Below are positions 17,574 to 26,686 of a stretch of 64,000 nucleotides of DNA, in pieces. The translations under genes and the position numbers were made by a program. Position 1 is the stretch's first letter; the number at the start of each line of letters is the position of its first letter. Origin of the DNA: Bdellovibrio sp. SKB1291214. GTDB taxonomy: Bacteria > Bdellovibrionota > Bdellovibrionia > Bdellovibrionales > Bdellovibrionaceae. The notes below the pieces were generated by a model. That model worked only from the letters and a program-made list of their open reading frames with translations. It was not told where the DNA came from and did no database searches. Where the stretch lies: positions 744,001 to 808,000 of the forward strand of contig NZ_CP106855.1 in NCBI RefSeq assembly GCF_002209355.2. Reading direction: 5' to 3'.

Positions 17574-17710
17574 CCCAGATTGCTGGGTAGACGTGCTTGC
17601 ATAACGCCGACACAGCGTCGTGCTTCGCCGTGGCGCCTTTGGCGGGTGCGCGCCTCCATGCGCCCACGGAGGTCGGCTTTTGTGCAAGCACGTCTACCCA
17701 TCAATCTGGG
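17574..17710. repeat. Large GC-rich inverted repeat with 28-nt arms
   Basis: Arms 17574-17601 and 17683-17710 (CCCAGATTG.TGGGTAGACG and its complement) match at 27 of 28 positions. The 81-base loop contains further complementary pieces (GCCGAC..GTCGGC, CGTGG..CCACG), so a branched cruciform or RNA is possible. It sits in the gap between the riboswitch RNA and the DUF488 gene and is more GC-rich than its surroundings. I found no ORF with an SD inside it. Confidence 0.75.
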
Positions 17711-17834
17711 CGTGCGAGTTCTTCGTCTTTGGACTTATTAGAAGGGAAAAAGGAAAATAAAGTCCTTGTTGGCTTCGTTCGGGGATATCGTCTTCGGTCG
17801 CTGAGGCTTCGCCCATTCCTTCTTCATGGAGTAT

Positions 17835-18320
17835 TTAGGATTTTGCTAGCCCCAGGGATTTGGTTTTTGGGAGGACGTTTATGTCTTTTACTTTGGTTTC
17901 GGGAAGTTTGGTTTTTATTTTCTCTGTTAAGTAGTGGCGGTGGCAATCGGTGGCTTCGTTTTCGTAGCATAGGAGGGCTGATCGTCCTCTTTTGCTTGAG
18001 AGTTCTATGACTTCTTCTACTTGTTTGGGGTGCTTCGGTAGGATTTTTGTTTTGTAGTCGTTGAACATTTTTTTGCGGGTGATGAGATGTTCTTTCGCGG
18101 CTTTTCTCCAGGCGGATGGCACGCCTAATTCTTTACCTAAATAACTGTATTCAATCCCAACTTTTTGAAGTTCAGCGGCTAGCTTATTTTTTGAGAAGCC
18201 TTTTTTACGACTCACAGGATTCCGACGAATATCAATGATCCGCTTGATCTTGTTCTTAACAAGCCCCGCAACAAACTCATCAATATCACACCCCTCATAA
18301 CCCACAGTATAGATCGTCAT
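17835..18320 (-). CDS. DUF488 family protein
   Basis: A 161-residue cytosolic protein. It has the family N-terminus MTIYTVGYEGCDIDEFV, the RIIDIRRNPVSRKKGF segment and the C-terminal LLCYENEATDCHRHYL motif, in which C-x-E and CHR are the most conserved residues. The biochemical role of the family is not established. ATG 18320 fits the conserved start; an ATG seven codons upstream has no better SD. Terminator from the mltD unit lies just upstream. Confidence 0.85.
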   Translation of the reverse strand: MTIYTVGYEGCDIDEFVAGLVKNKIKRIIDIRRNPVSRKKGFSKNKLAAELQKVGIEYSYLGKELGVPSAWRKAAKEHLITRKKMFNDYKTKILPKHPKQVEEVIELSSKRGRSALLCYENEATDCHRHYLTEKIKTKLPETKVKDINVLPKTKSLGLAKS

Positions 18321-18384
18321 AACACCACCCTGACCAATCATAACCCAACCAAGGAGGAAGCAAAGCGACCGCCGCCAAAAAGCA

Positions 18385-18418
18385 AAAAACCCACTCTTTC
18401 GAGTGGGCTTTTTGTTTT
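18385..18418 (-). terminator. Terminator of the mltD unit
   Basis: CCCACTC (18390-18396) / GAGTGGG (18401-18407) with A-run and T-run on either side, directly after the mltD stop codon. Confidence 0.88.
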
Positions 18419-18422
18419 TAGC

Positions 18423-20015
18423 TTAGTTATTCTCAGCTACTGGGATGTGGATTCTTGTTCCAACCATTAACGAGGCTGGGTTGCGCAGCTTGTTTTTTTG
18501 TTTTAGCTGGCTTACCGACACATTGTATTTTGCAGCGATGTCAGTCAGGTTGTCGCCCTTGCGGACTACGTGTACCTTGCTTTTGGCTACCTCCCGGGCG
18601 GAACTGCTGTCCCCACCTGGAATTTTAAGCTTCATGCCCAACTTCAATTTGCTTTTGCGTTTGATGTTATTTGCTTTTTGAAGCTCAGCAACTGATGTTG
18701 AATATCTTTGTGCGATGGAAAACAAAGAGTCACCTGATTGCACCACGTAATAGCGCCCACCAGAAAGCTCTGCTGTTGCCGTCTCAGACACTTTTTCTGG
18801 CGATGGCTTTGCATTTGTTTTTGCAGCGACAGTGCTATTGTTTTTGCGATCAGAACGGTCACGAAGAGGAGTGCGATCTGGTACATAGATCGTGCGGCCT
18901 ACTTTTAGACGTGATTTCCTTGGCAAGTCATTAAGATCGCGAAGGTAAGCAACAGAAGTTCTGTACTTACGAGCGATCGTTTTCAAGTTATCGCCTTTGC
19001 GGATTTTGTATGTTTGAGTATCACCGCTATCCGCGATGAAACGAACATCAGTCACTGCCGCTTCGTTAGCAGCAACTGTCGCTAATTCCGTTGTTCCCGG
19101 TGGAATACGAAGTACCAACTCAGAACCTTTTAAGATTGCCACTTCACCTTTGAACTTAGGATTCAACGCTTTGAAATCCTCGTAGTTCAAATTTAGCTTC
19201 TCAGCCATTTGGCGCATGTTCACCGGTTGTTTCACAGTGATGTGATCGAACTCGATCGGCGGAAGATAATCGATATCTTCAAAACCGTATTTAGCTGGCT
19301 CTTTAGCAATCAACTTAGCAGCAATAAATTTCGGTACGTAGTTGATCGTTTCTTTAGGCAAGCGTTTTTTGCGAGCAAGCTCCCAGAAATCACGCGTGTA
19401 GTGATTCATCACTTCGCGTTTTACACGGTTTTCACCCACGTTGTAGGAAGCCATTGCCAAATACCAAGAACCGAATACGGAATAAAGACCTTTGAAGTAT
19501 TCAGCTGCTGCTTGAGTCGCGAATACAGGGTCACGACGTTCATCGACGAATGGGTTGATTTCCAAACCATAACGTTTCCCCGTCCCACGAATGAACTGCC
19601 AGTAACCGACAGCTGCTGCGTGGGAAGTAGCTTGAGAACTGAAACCAGACTCAATCAATGCGATATAAAAAATGTCTTCAGGCAAACCGTTGTCGCGCAA
19701 AACTTTCTTCATCAACTTTTCATAGCGAGAAGAGCGCGCCAAATATCTTTCCATGTGCTCGCGACCGCGGCCCTGGAAATACGTGATCCACTTTTCTACA
19801 AGTGGGTTGATTTCTGTAGGGATAACATCCAACTCTTGGTCTACGACCTTGGGACCCTCAGGATCAGACAAACGGAACGAGCCGATATCTTTGATTTCAG
19901 AAGCAGGCTCGTTGCCCGCGTTCCCTGTTGCCTTTTCGCCATTTGCATTCAATTCCTTATGAACGCAACCCGAAAGCAGGCCCAGGACTATACTTAATGT
20001 AACTAGTCTCCTCAT
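18423..20015 (-). CDS. mltD: Membrane-bound lytic murein transglycosylase D with three LysM domains
   Basis: Lipoprotein (signal peptide to lipobox LLSGC, residues 1-17) that cleaves glycan strands with formation of 1,6-anhydro-MurNAc. The SLT goose-lysozyme-like domain has the catalytic glutamate in ALIESGFSSQATSHAAAVGYW (around residue 118) followed by GTGKRYGLEINPFVDERRDP and MASYNVGENRV. Three LysM modules follow (YKIRKGDNLKTIARKY, YYVVQSGDSLFSIAQRY, VHVVRKGDNLTDIAAKY), which bind peptidoglycan. It is 62 bases downstream of slt on the same strand and so probably co-expressed. Confidence 0.95.
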   Translation of the reverse strand: MRRLVTLSIVLGLLSGCVHKELNANGEKATGNAGNEPASEIKDIGSFRLSDPEGPKVVDQELDVIPTEINPLVEKWITYFQGRGREHMERYLARSSRYEKLMKKVLRDNGLPEDIFYIALIESGFSSQATSHAAAVGYWQFIRGTGKRYGLEINPFVDERRDPVFATQAAAEYFKGLYSVFGSWYLAMASYNVGENRVKREVMNHYTRDFWELARKKRLPKETINYVPKFIAAKLIAKEPAKYGFEDIDYLPPIEFDHITVKQPVNMRQMAEKLNLNYEDFKALNPKFKGEVAILKGSELVLRIPPGTTELATVAANEAAVTDVRFIADSGDTQTYKIRKGDNLKTIARKYRTSVAYLRDLNDLPRKSRLKVGRTIYVPDRTPLRDRSDRKNNSTVAAKTNAKPSPEKVSETATAELSGGRYYVVQSGDSLFSIAQRYSTSVAELQKANNIKRKSKLKLGMKLKIPGGDSSSAREVAKSKVHVVRKGDNLTDIAAKYNVSVSQLKQKNKLRNPASLMVGTRIHIPVAENN

Positions 20016-20077
20016 GAGTCCTCCGAACAGGTTTCAGGCTACAAAAATCGAAGGACTTTTACAATAAAACAACGTAC

Positions 20078-22315
20078 TTATTTTGCCTTTTTAGTAAGCA
20101 AGTCTTGCCATATGATAGGCTGGACGGAGTAGGACTCCTTACCAATCATCTGATAAAGCAGAGTATTTCTTAGGATAGCTTTCACATAGAAACTAGTCTC
20201 GTTCCAAGGCAATTCATCAACCCACACTTCTCCCTCAGGAGCCGCTACAGGACTTGTCATCGCTGAAGATATTTCGGGACGGGCCTCAATCCATTTTTTC
20301 AAACGATAGGGTCCTGCGTTATATGCTGCGAGCGCAAAAGGCACGCTCTGCGCGAACTGGCCTAACATCTGGGAAACATAGTAAGAACCCATAGGGATGT
20401 TTACTTCAGGTCGGAACATATCTTCGGGCACTTCGACTTTCATACCCAAGCGCTTCGCGGTATCTGCCGCGGTTGGCGGAATCATTTGCATCAAACCAAG
20501 GGCATTTGATGTGGAAACAGCTTTCATATTAAATCCACTCTCTTGTCGAGTCAGACTTCTGAGCAAGATCACATCAATACCATAACGATCGGCTTCTTTT
20601 TTATACAGAGTCGTGAATACTTCAGGGTATCCAATCTTAAGAAATTTTTCCTGACGAAGACGCGGATCATTTTCTAAAGCGTCATTCACCAAACGAATCG
20701 CATTAAAGTACTGACCGCGTTGCGAAAGTTTTTCTGCCAATGCCACTTTCAATGTGGGGTCTTTGATTGCTGGCAAATCGTTCAACTCTGTTTGCGCTTC
20801 ACTCACCCATCCGGCTTGTGACAACGACAGGAAACGATCCCAAGATTTTTTCTGAGTACCCACTAAGAAAATCGAATCAGCGAGTGCCGGATTCTTATCC
20901 GTCACTTCGGGCCAAGTCAGCTTTCCATTCTGAGTTTCTGCGCGCAAACGCAATCCGTAATAGGAGAACGGATATTTATCCATCAAGGCTTGAGCAGCTT
21001 TATCAGCGCGTTCCTTGCTAAACGATTGCAACGAGCGCACTAGCCAATACTGCGCATTCAAATCATATCGATCTTTACCTTGTTGCACCAGGCGCTCAAG
21101 TAAAGCCGCCGCTGTTGTGAATTCCTTTTTGCGATAGTAAATCAAACTTGAGCGGAATAAAGCTTCAGAGGACTCATCTGAACCATTCGCCATCACGATC
21201 AGCTTGTTATACAAATCCAAAGCCTTATCATACTGACCTAAGAAATGTGCTGAACGTGAAGCCACCCATAAAGCACTGACCATCGCCGGTGACTGAGAAC
21301 TTTTGTCGTAAGATTTTTGCGCCAGCACCAAACTTGAAGGCCAATCACCTTTACGGTGAAGATTTTGCGCCCACTCGAGCAAGCGAGATGCATCAGCTTC
21401 GCCCATCTCGACCAAAGCTTTTTCTGCAACCATTTTATCACTGATAGAATTGTAAATTTCTAGTGGCTTGTCTTTCAGGCGACGAGCAGCACGTCCACCA
21501 GGATATTGATTTAATAAACTAATAGTGTCTTTAAGAGCGGGAATCAGATCATTAGTTTTCAAGGATTGGCGAATACGTTCTTCAAGCTTGCCGTCTTCGC
21601 CGATGGCTTCAACTTGCACCGTGGCTGCAGGTTTTACGGTTTGGCTGCGCGCTTTTGCCAAAAAATCCAACTTATCTGTCAGATATCTAGAGTCTTTGTA
21701 GGACTGTGCTTCTTCGTAAAGAAACTGCGCTTGAACGTATTCATTTGCGTTCAACGCGAAATCGCCCAACATCTGATAACATTGAGACTTCTGTTCTCGG
21801 GATAGTTTCGCGCTGCGATCCAAAAGTCTTTCGATACGAGATTCTATTTTTCTGTTTTTCTTTTTAGCTTCCGAATCTAAATAGGAAAGCTCTTGAGTGA
21901 CCCACATGTTCCATAGATCTTGAGACCAAGGGCCTTCCTCGAAAAGATTCCAGGATTTGGCGATTGCCGTCAGAACGCGGTCTTCTTGACCCGCACTGGT
22001 TTTCTTTTGCTGAGCTTTATCCAAGCAGTGAAGCCATACTTGCCCGACCCAACCTTTTAACTCTTTTTGAGCTGCAAAAACTTTCGGTGACAGAGTTAAA
22101 CACTCATTCCAGTGTCCATTAATTTCGTGTCCTTTTAACTGAGCCAATGCCGGAAGTTTGGAAAGCTTTTTTGGATCCATATCATAAAGGTCCACATAAC
22201 CCGAACCCTTTAGATCTTTGTTGACATCGATCTTACGAACCACAGCCGACGGTCCTGCCGGAGCCGCTGTTGCACTCGTTACCAAAAGCTTTAATAGCAA
22301 AGACATTCCAGACAT
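20078..22315 (-). CDS. slt: Soluble lytic murein transglycosylase (Slt type)
   Basis: A 745-residue exported enzyme: short signal sequence, long alpha-superhelical U-domain with TPR-like repeats (QYDKALDLYNKLIVMA, FNAIRLVNDALEND), then the C-terminal catalytic SLT domain with LLRSLTRQESGFNMKAVS (catalytic Glu), NALGLMQMIPPTAADTAKRLG and LAAYNAGPYRLKKWIE. It would cut peptidoglycan exolytically in the periplasm. Its ATG overlaps the stop of the upstream membrane protein (TAATG), and mltD follows, forming a three-gene unit. Confidence 0.93.
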   Translation of the reverse strand: MSGMSLLLKLLVTSATAAPAGPSAVVRKIDVNKDLKGSGYVDLYDMDPKKLSKLPALAQLKGHEINGHWNECLTLSPKVFAAQKELKGWVGQVWLHCLDKAQQKKTSAGQEDRVLTAIAKSWNLFEEGPWSQDLWNMWVTQELSYLDSEAKKKNRKIESRIERLLDRSAKLSREQKSQCYQMLGDFALNANEYVQAQFLYEEAQSYKDSRYLTDKLDFLAKARSQTVKPAATVQVEAIGEDGKLEERIRQSLKTNDLIPALKDTISLLNQYPGGRAARRLKDKPLEIYNSISDKMVAEKALVEMGEADASRLLEWAQNLHRKGDWPSSLVLAQKSYDKSSQSPAMVSALWVASRSAHFLGQYDKALDLYNKLIVMANGSDESSEALFRSSLIYYRKKEFTTAAALLERLVQQGKDRYDLNAQYWLVRSLQSFSKERADKAAQALMDKYPFSYYGLRLRAETQNGKLTWPEVTDKNPALADSIFLVGTQKKSWDRFLSLSQAGWVSEAQTELNDLPAIKDPTLKVALAEKLSQRGQYFNAIRLVNDALENDPRLRQEKFLKIGYPEVFTTLYKKEADRYGIDVILLRSLTRQESGFNMKAVSTSNALGLMQMIPPTAADTAKRLGMKVEVPEDMFRPEVNIPMGSYYVSQMLGQFAQSVPFALAAYNAGPYRLKKWIEARPEISSAMTSPVAAPEGEVWVDELPWNETSFYVKAILRNTLLYQMIGKESYSVQPIIWQDLLTKKAK

Positions 22316-23826
22316 TACTGACTCTCTTTCGGAAGACCCACAGTTTCGTATTGGCCCTTATATACGCTCTCAAAAATACTTTTTTTAAGATAAAGTACCG
22401 AGACTTCTCGTTGTTGGCGAAGCATGACTCTGATTTTCATAAATGGTTCTGTAAGTTGTGACTCCACCACATTTTCGCCAGCAGCATCACAGTAATAGAA
22501 CCAGGCCCCTTCAATGGCTTTGTCTTTACAAAGATCCCAATGCGTCTTGAAAGCTCTAAACACCCATGGGAAGGGCCATTGTTCTTTAGAGCCCATTTGT
22601 ACTGGTTCTGTCAAAAGCGCTGGACGATCCTTGGCAGTCGCCATAATCATATCCATCAGGTCTTTCATTTCATATGTCGAGTTCACGTAAATATACGGAT
22701 GGCTCATATCGATGGGCTGCGCATAAACAGAACGCCAGTCGCTGCGCACACTTCCGATAGTTCCAACAAGTACGATGGAACCAAATAAGTATCCCTGCCA
22801 ATCCCGGTGAGCGAAAATTCTTTGCGCATACAAAGCTAAGACAAAGTAAAAGCCCCACACCAAAGACAAAACACACCAGACCGTTTTATAGGGAATCCAT
22901 GAATAAACGAAAAACTGAAATAATGAAAAAGCTGAAACCATGCGAAGGCGTGCATCTTTGGTGAAAAGTCCCACAATGGCCATTCCCAACCCAAACAGAA
23001 CTAACGGTTCAGCCTCAGCTAAAACTTTAACCCAATACAAAAATTCTTTATTGTGACCTGTTTCGCCGACACCGGTTTTCATCCAAGGAAGGAATGCTTT
23101 CACGAAATCAAATAATCCCGGCATGTAGCGCAGGAAACCAGTGAACAGAAAGACAAACGAGATCAACAATAAAACGACAAGGTAAGTCAGACGACGTGAC
23201 CATGCCGCCTTGATTTTTCGGAAATTAAAATATTCGCGAAGGACCTTCGGACCGGCAAAAACCAAACCGACCACCCATGATGCGAGCGTGATGGCAAAAG
23301 TCTCTTTCAGTGTGGCCATTCCGATGAAACCGGTTAGCAACAGGCCTAAAGACGTGACGTCCGATTTTTCATACCATCGAAGCATTCCTAACGCGAAAAG
23401 CAATTGAAAAAATACGAAGGGCATTTCGTGAATGCCAGAGCGGCCATAAAATAAAAATGCAGGGCTGAAAAACAAAAAGAAAAACATCGACCAGTTAATG
23501 ATGCGGGACTGGATCAAGTTAAAAGTAAAGATCATGACGCTTAATACGGCAAAGACACCAGGCACCGCCCTTAAAACTTCAACACTGTGTCCCCAAAGAG
23601 CTGTAAAAGCGCGCAACAGATAGAAATACAAAGGCCCATGATAGTTTGTGGGATCGTACTTATAGAATCCCATTTGCTTCATCTGCAGGACAAACCAGCC
23701 ATTGATGCCCTCGTCAAAGTGCAGTGGTTTATTGGCCAAAAGATAAAAACGAGTAAAGACAGTCAATAGAAGAATGACAAGCCAAATGATGTATTTCTGG
23801 ATTTGAGTGACGCGCAAGAATTTCAT
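22315..23826 (-). CDS. Multi-spanning GT39-like membrane protein (TIGR03663/Agl23-like)
   Basis: About ten hydrophobic helices with an acidic motif just after the first (PLHFDEGINGWF; the D-E pair is the catalytic-type signature of PMT/ArnT-fold GT-C glycosyltransferases) and YHGPLYFYLLRAF. The TIGR03663 group (flippase activity-associated, Agl23) has this arrangement. It probably transfers a sugar from a lipid carrier on the periplasmic face, or assists flipping. Start 23826 (MKFLRVTQIQKY) is only 17 bases from the start of a divergent glycosyltransferase, which may supply the lipid-linked sugar. The open frame extends 44 codons upstream into that gene, without support. Confidence 0.75.
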   Translation of the reverse strand: MKFLRVTQIQKYIIWLVILLLTVFTRFYLLANKPLHFDEGINGWFVLQMKQMGFYKYDPTNYHGPLYFYLLRAFTALWGHSVEVLRAVPGVFAVLSVMIFTFNLIQSRIINWSMFFFLFFSPAFLFYGRSGIHEMPFVFFQLLFALGMLRWYEKSDVTSLGLLLTGFIGMATLKETFAITLASWVVGLVFAGPKVLREYFNFRKIKAAWSRRLTYLVVLLLISFVFLFTGFLRYMPGLFDFVKAFLPWMKTGVGETGHNKEFLYWVKVLAEAEPLVLFGLGMAIVGLFTKDARLRMVSAFSLFQFFVYSWIPYKTVWCVLSLVWGFYFVLALYAQRIFAHRDWQGYLFGSIVLVGTIGSVRSDWRSVYAQPIDMSHPYIYVNSTYEMKDLMDMIMATAKDRPALLTEPVQMGSKEQWPFPWVFRAFKTHWDLCKDKAIEGAWFYYCDAAGENVVESQLTEPFMKIRVMLRQQREVSVLYLKKSIFESVYKGQYETVGLPKESQ

Positions 23827-23843
23827 TGTTATTAATCGTAAAG

Positions 23844-24587
23844 ATGGAATCTTCAGAGTCAACTCCTCACTGCTCACTCTTAGTATATCTGAACAAAGAT
23901 GCGGACGTAATCCCGTCATTTCTTCAGGATTTGCGCACGTTTTTTCAAAAGTTCCCAATGAAATACGAACTCATCGCATTAGTGGAGCACGGCGCCGACA
24001 AAACGTTTGCAGTGCTTAGTGCTCAGGCAGAAAAATCGGGTGCTAACGAAATTCTGGTGATTCACCGTAACGACAAGAAAAAGGGTCGCGCGCTGAGCCT
24101 TTATCAAGGCATGGAGCTTGCGCAGTCGCCCTATGTGATGATCTTGGATTCTGAATTGGCCTCGCCGTTCGGTGACGTATTTAAACTTTGGCAGCACTTG
24201 GTGGCCGAAGAAAAAGTTGATATCTGCTGGGGTGATCGCTACCGCAAAAAAGAAAATCCATTTTTAAAAGGTGAAACCTCACGCACGAAGACAGAAATTC
24301 TTTTCAACAACATCCTGCGGGAAAAGTATGACAATTCTTTGCAAGATCCGTTATGTGAAGTCATCGCTTTAAAGAAAAATGCTTGGGAAAAAATTCGTGA
24401 CGAGCTTCCTCTGCAAAAATTGCGGGGCTGGTATCTGACGCCTGCATTACATCAAAGCGCTCGCCTTAAGACACTGAATATCATCGAAATTCCCGTTTAC
24501 GATTCGGGCAGATCTTCACAGTCGTATCATGTGTGGAAAGAAAGAATTAATTTATTTCGAGACAGTATTTTTACGAACCGGCAGTAA
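23844..24587 (+). CDS. Family 2 glycosyltransferase
   Basis: A 247-residue cytosolic GT-A enzyme: CSLLVYLNKDADVIPSFLQDL at the N-terminus, KKGRALSLYQGMELAQSPYVMILDSELASP (the acidic metal-site region, with DSE in place of the usual DxD) and LQKLRGWYLTPALHQSARLK later. It lacks membrane spans, so it differs from full dolichol-phosphate mannosyl synthases. The start is uncertain; ATG 23844 is preferred over the frame-opening codon at 23826. Divergent from the GT39-like protein and overlapping the next convergent gene by 17 bases. Confidence 0.75.
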   Translation: MESSESTPHCSLLVYLNKDADVIPSFLQDLRTFFQKFPMKYELIALVEHGADKTFAVLSAQAEKSGANEILVIHRNDKKKGRALSLYQGMELAQSPYVMILDSELASPFGDVFKLWQHLVAEEKVDICWGDRYRKKENPFLKGETSRTKTEILFNNILREKYDNSLQDPLCEVIALKKNAWEKIRDELPLQKLRGWYLTPALHQSARLKTLNIIEIPVYDSGRSSQSYHVWKERINLFRDSIFTNRQ

Positions 24588-25557
24588 ATTCCTGCTCCAT
24601 GGCTTTGATCGCCTCGCGCAGGTAATAATCCATCCAACGATAGCTTCCAAGAGGCGTCTTTTTTTTCGTCAGATAGCCCATGTGTCCACCACGTTTTTCA
24701 ATGTGCAGTGAAATGTTATCGCGGAAATCTACTCCCTGATAATCTTCGATCTTTACAAATGGATCGTCTGCCGATGACAACATATAAGTTGGCACATCAA
24801 TATTGTGCAGATAGTGAATTGCTGAACAGCTTTCGTAATACTCTGTCCGATCTTTAAAACCACCCGCAGGAGCCGTATATATTTTATCGAAATCATTTAA
24901 GGTCGCCCACCACGGGATTTGATATCGTTCCTGAATCAGACCTTCTCGATATTTCATTTCTACATTTTGGCGCAGGCGATATACGAAACGCACATCATAG
25001 ATTCTGTTAAAACCTGTTCGTAGCATTCGAGCGCCACGATCTAAGTTAAGTGGTGCATTGACGGTGATGATTCCATCAGGCTTGTGCTCTCCGCGAAATC
25101 CTCCACCCAAACATAAAACGATACCGCCACTCATCGAATAGCCGACAGCGATTTGTTTTTTATTGGGGAATTTCTGACGAAGAGCCTTGATCACCTCAGA
25201 CACATCTTCAGCGCGGCCTGAGTGATAGGGATTTCTTGCGACTTTTAAGCCTGGCCCCGCTCCCCGGTGATTCACTAATACGACAGTGTGGCCTAACTCG
25301 CGGCAAAGGATGCCTGTTCTTTGCATATAGTCCGCGTTCATATCACCAGATAAGCCGTGATAAAGACTGACAACAATGTCGGTATGACCTGGGTGATAAA
25401 AACAAAAAAGTCGATCTCCATCAGGAAGATCGACCTCAAAATTTAATCCAGGATTTTCTAACTCAGGTGATTTTAAAAAATGCCCCCAAAGGGTTTGACT
25501 GTGACCACTGTCGGCCCAGAAAGGAGCTTCAATTGAAATCAACTCTAGTCTTTGCAA
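24571..25557 (-). CDS. YheT-like alpha/beta hydrolase
   Basis: A 328-residue alpha/beta hydrolase of the AB-hydrolase-4 (YheT/UPF0017) family. FWADSGHSQTLWGHF at the N-terminus is diagnostic, followed by the oxyanion segment YHGLSGDMNADYM, VNHRGAG, the nucleophile elbow GYSMSGGIVL (Ser about residue 150) and the catalytic acid/His near SSADDPFVK and RGGHMGYL. Substrate unknown; relatives are putative acyl esterases. It starts at TTG (25557), with GGAG seven bases upstream, overlapping the end of the DUF3465 gene by 13 bases. Confidence 0.85.
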   Translation of the reverse strand: MQRLELISIEAPFWADSGHSQTLWGHFLKSPELENPGLNFEVDLPDGDRLFCFYHPGHTDIVVSLYHGLSGDMNADYMQRTGILCRELGHTVVLVNHRGAGPGLKVARNPYHSGRAEDVSEVIKALRQKFPNKKQIAVGYSMSGGIVLCLGGGFRGEHKPDGIITVNAPLNLDRGARMLRTGFNRIYDVRFVYRLRQNVEMKYREGLIQERYQIPWWATLNDFDKIYTAPAGGFKDRTEYYESCSAIHYLHNIDVPTYMLSSADDPFVKIEDYQGVDFRDNISLHIEKRGGHMGYLTKKKTPLGSYRWMDYYLREAIKAMEQEFTAGS

Positions 25558-25985
25558 TAGTAAACTCCATTAATCATCACATAACCATCCGGGCGATTGC
25601 CGCGCGGATCATGATGAAGCCAGTGCAACAAACCACCTTGATTTGTCCAGAGGAACATTCCACCCATTGCAACACGATCACCAATTTCAACCGGTACGCG
25701 TGGGCACATGTCTGAATTGTACACAGCTTGCATTGTTTTTCCATTTGAAAGTCTCACAACCCACTTTTGGTGTTGATTGCCATTAGTGTCGTCAGGCAAA
25801 ACCTGAACAACTTCCATATCTGCACCCTCGACGAAATTCACTCGTTGGTGTGATTCCATGGCGCGAACAATGGCGGCATCTGGCGCTGAGGCCGAACCCT
25901 GTTGGTAACCGTAAGCTTGTGCGTGAGTGTTAAGTGCGGACGTGGAAATTAGAACGAAAAGTAGACGAGTCGTAAACTTCATCAT
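25545..25985 (-). CDS. DUF3465 exported protein
   Basis: A 146-residue protein with signal peptide (MMKFTTRLLFVLISTSALNTHAQA) and the family body: NGNQHQKWVVRLSNGKT, VEIGDRVAMGGMFLWTNQGGLLHW and HHDPRGNRPDGYVMINGVYY. This matches the DUF3465 small beta-barrel family, whose function is not known. It is co-directional and overlapping with the YheT-like hydrolase, suggesting a shared transcript. Confidence 0.8.
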   Translation of the reverse strand: MMKFTTRLLFVLISTSALNTHAQAYGYQQGSASAPDAAIVRAMESHQRVNFVEGADMEVVQVLPDDTNGNQHQKWVVRLSNGKTMQAVYNSDMCPRVPVEIGDRVAMGGMFLWTNQGGLLHWLHHDPRGNRPDGYVMINGVYYCKD

Positions 25986-26112
25986 GTGATCCCCCTCTGA
26001 ATCGCGGACAAAGTTATCATTTGTTAGATGAAAGACAACTCAATAAATACTTTATTTCTTTAGGGTTTTGTTAAGGCCATAGGGATGGCCTTAGTGACAA
26101 AGAGTGAAATTT

Positions 26113-26589
26113 TTACTTATACTCCACATTCTCAATCGTTACGTACTCCTCGCCAGAAGGTTTGACGAGTTTTACTTCATCTCCTAGTTTTTTTCCTAGA
26201 AGAGCACGAGCGACCGGGGACTTCCACGATATTTTGCCGACTTTAGGATCAAACTCGTCTTCACCGACGATTTGATAAATCACTTCATCCCCGCCCTCGT
26301 TGACCAAGGTCACCGTGGCGCTAAATAAAACCTTTTCCCCATTCATTAACTTTGGATCGACGACTTCAGCATCTTCGATTCTTTTCGTCAGAAAATGCAC
26401 GCGCCTATCGATTTCACGCAAACGCTTTTTACCATATTGATAGTCGGCATTTTCGGAGCGGTCACCATTGCTCGCAGCCCACTGAACGATCTCGACAATC
26501 TTAGGACGTTCACCATGCATCAGAGATTGGTACTCTTCTCGCAATTTGGCCAGACCTTCGGGGGTGATATAATTTTTGTTATTATCCAT
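26113..26589 (-). CDS. greB: Transcription elongation factor GreB
   Basis: A 158-residue cleavage factor that rescues backtracked RNA polymerase. N-terminal coiled coil with the acidic tip (GDRSENADYQYGKKRLREIDRR; the D/E pair enters the secondary channel) and C-terminal FKBP-like domain (VDPKLMNGEKVLFSATVTLVNEGG.., KISWKSPVARALLGKKLGDEVKL). Length and the KRLREID motif favour GreB over GreA. Start 26589 (MDNNKNYITPEG) fits the family; the frame extends 18 codons upstream without support. Confidence 0.93.
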   Translation of the reverse strand: MDNNKNYITPEGLAKLREEYQSLMHGERPKIVEIVQWAASNGDRSENADYQYGKKRLREIDRRVHFLTKRIEDAEVVDPKLMNGEKVLFSATVTLVNEGGDEVIYQIVGEDEFDPKVGKISWKSPVARALLGKKLGDEVKLVKPSGEEYVTIENVEYK

Positions 26590-26686
26590 GGGCAACATAC
26601 TAGACCAATTTCCTGTCACAATCCAAGTCTTTTGGCCCATCAAATATTTCGAAAAATTTTCCGAAAAGTAGGCGAGGAGGAAACAG

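Noticed and set aside
17597-18010. 137-codon open frame on + through the inverted repeat and DUF488 gene
   Set aside because: No SD; it crosses the inverted repeat and lies antisense to a recognisable DUF488 protein.
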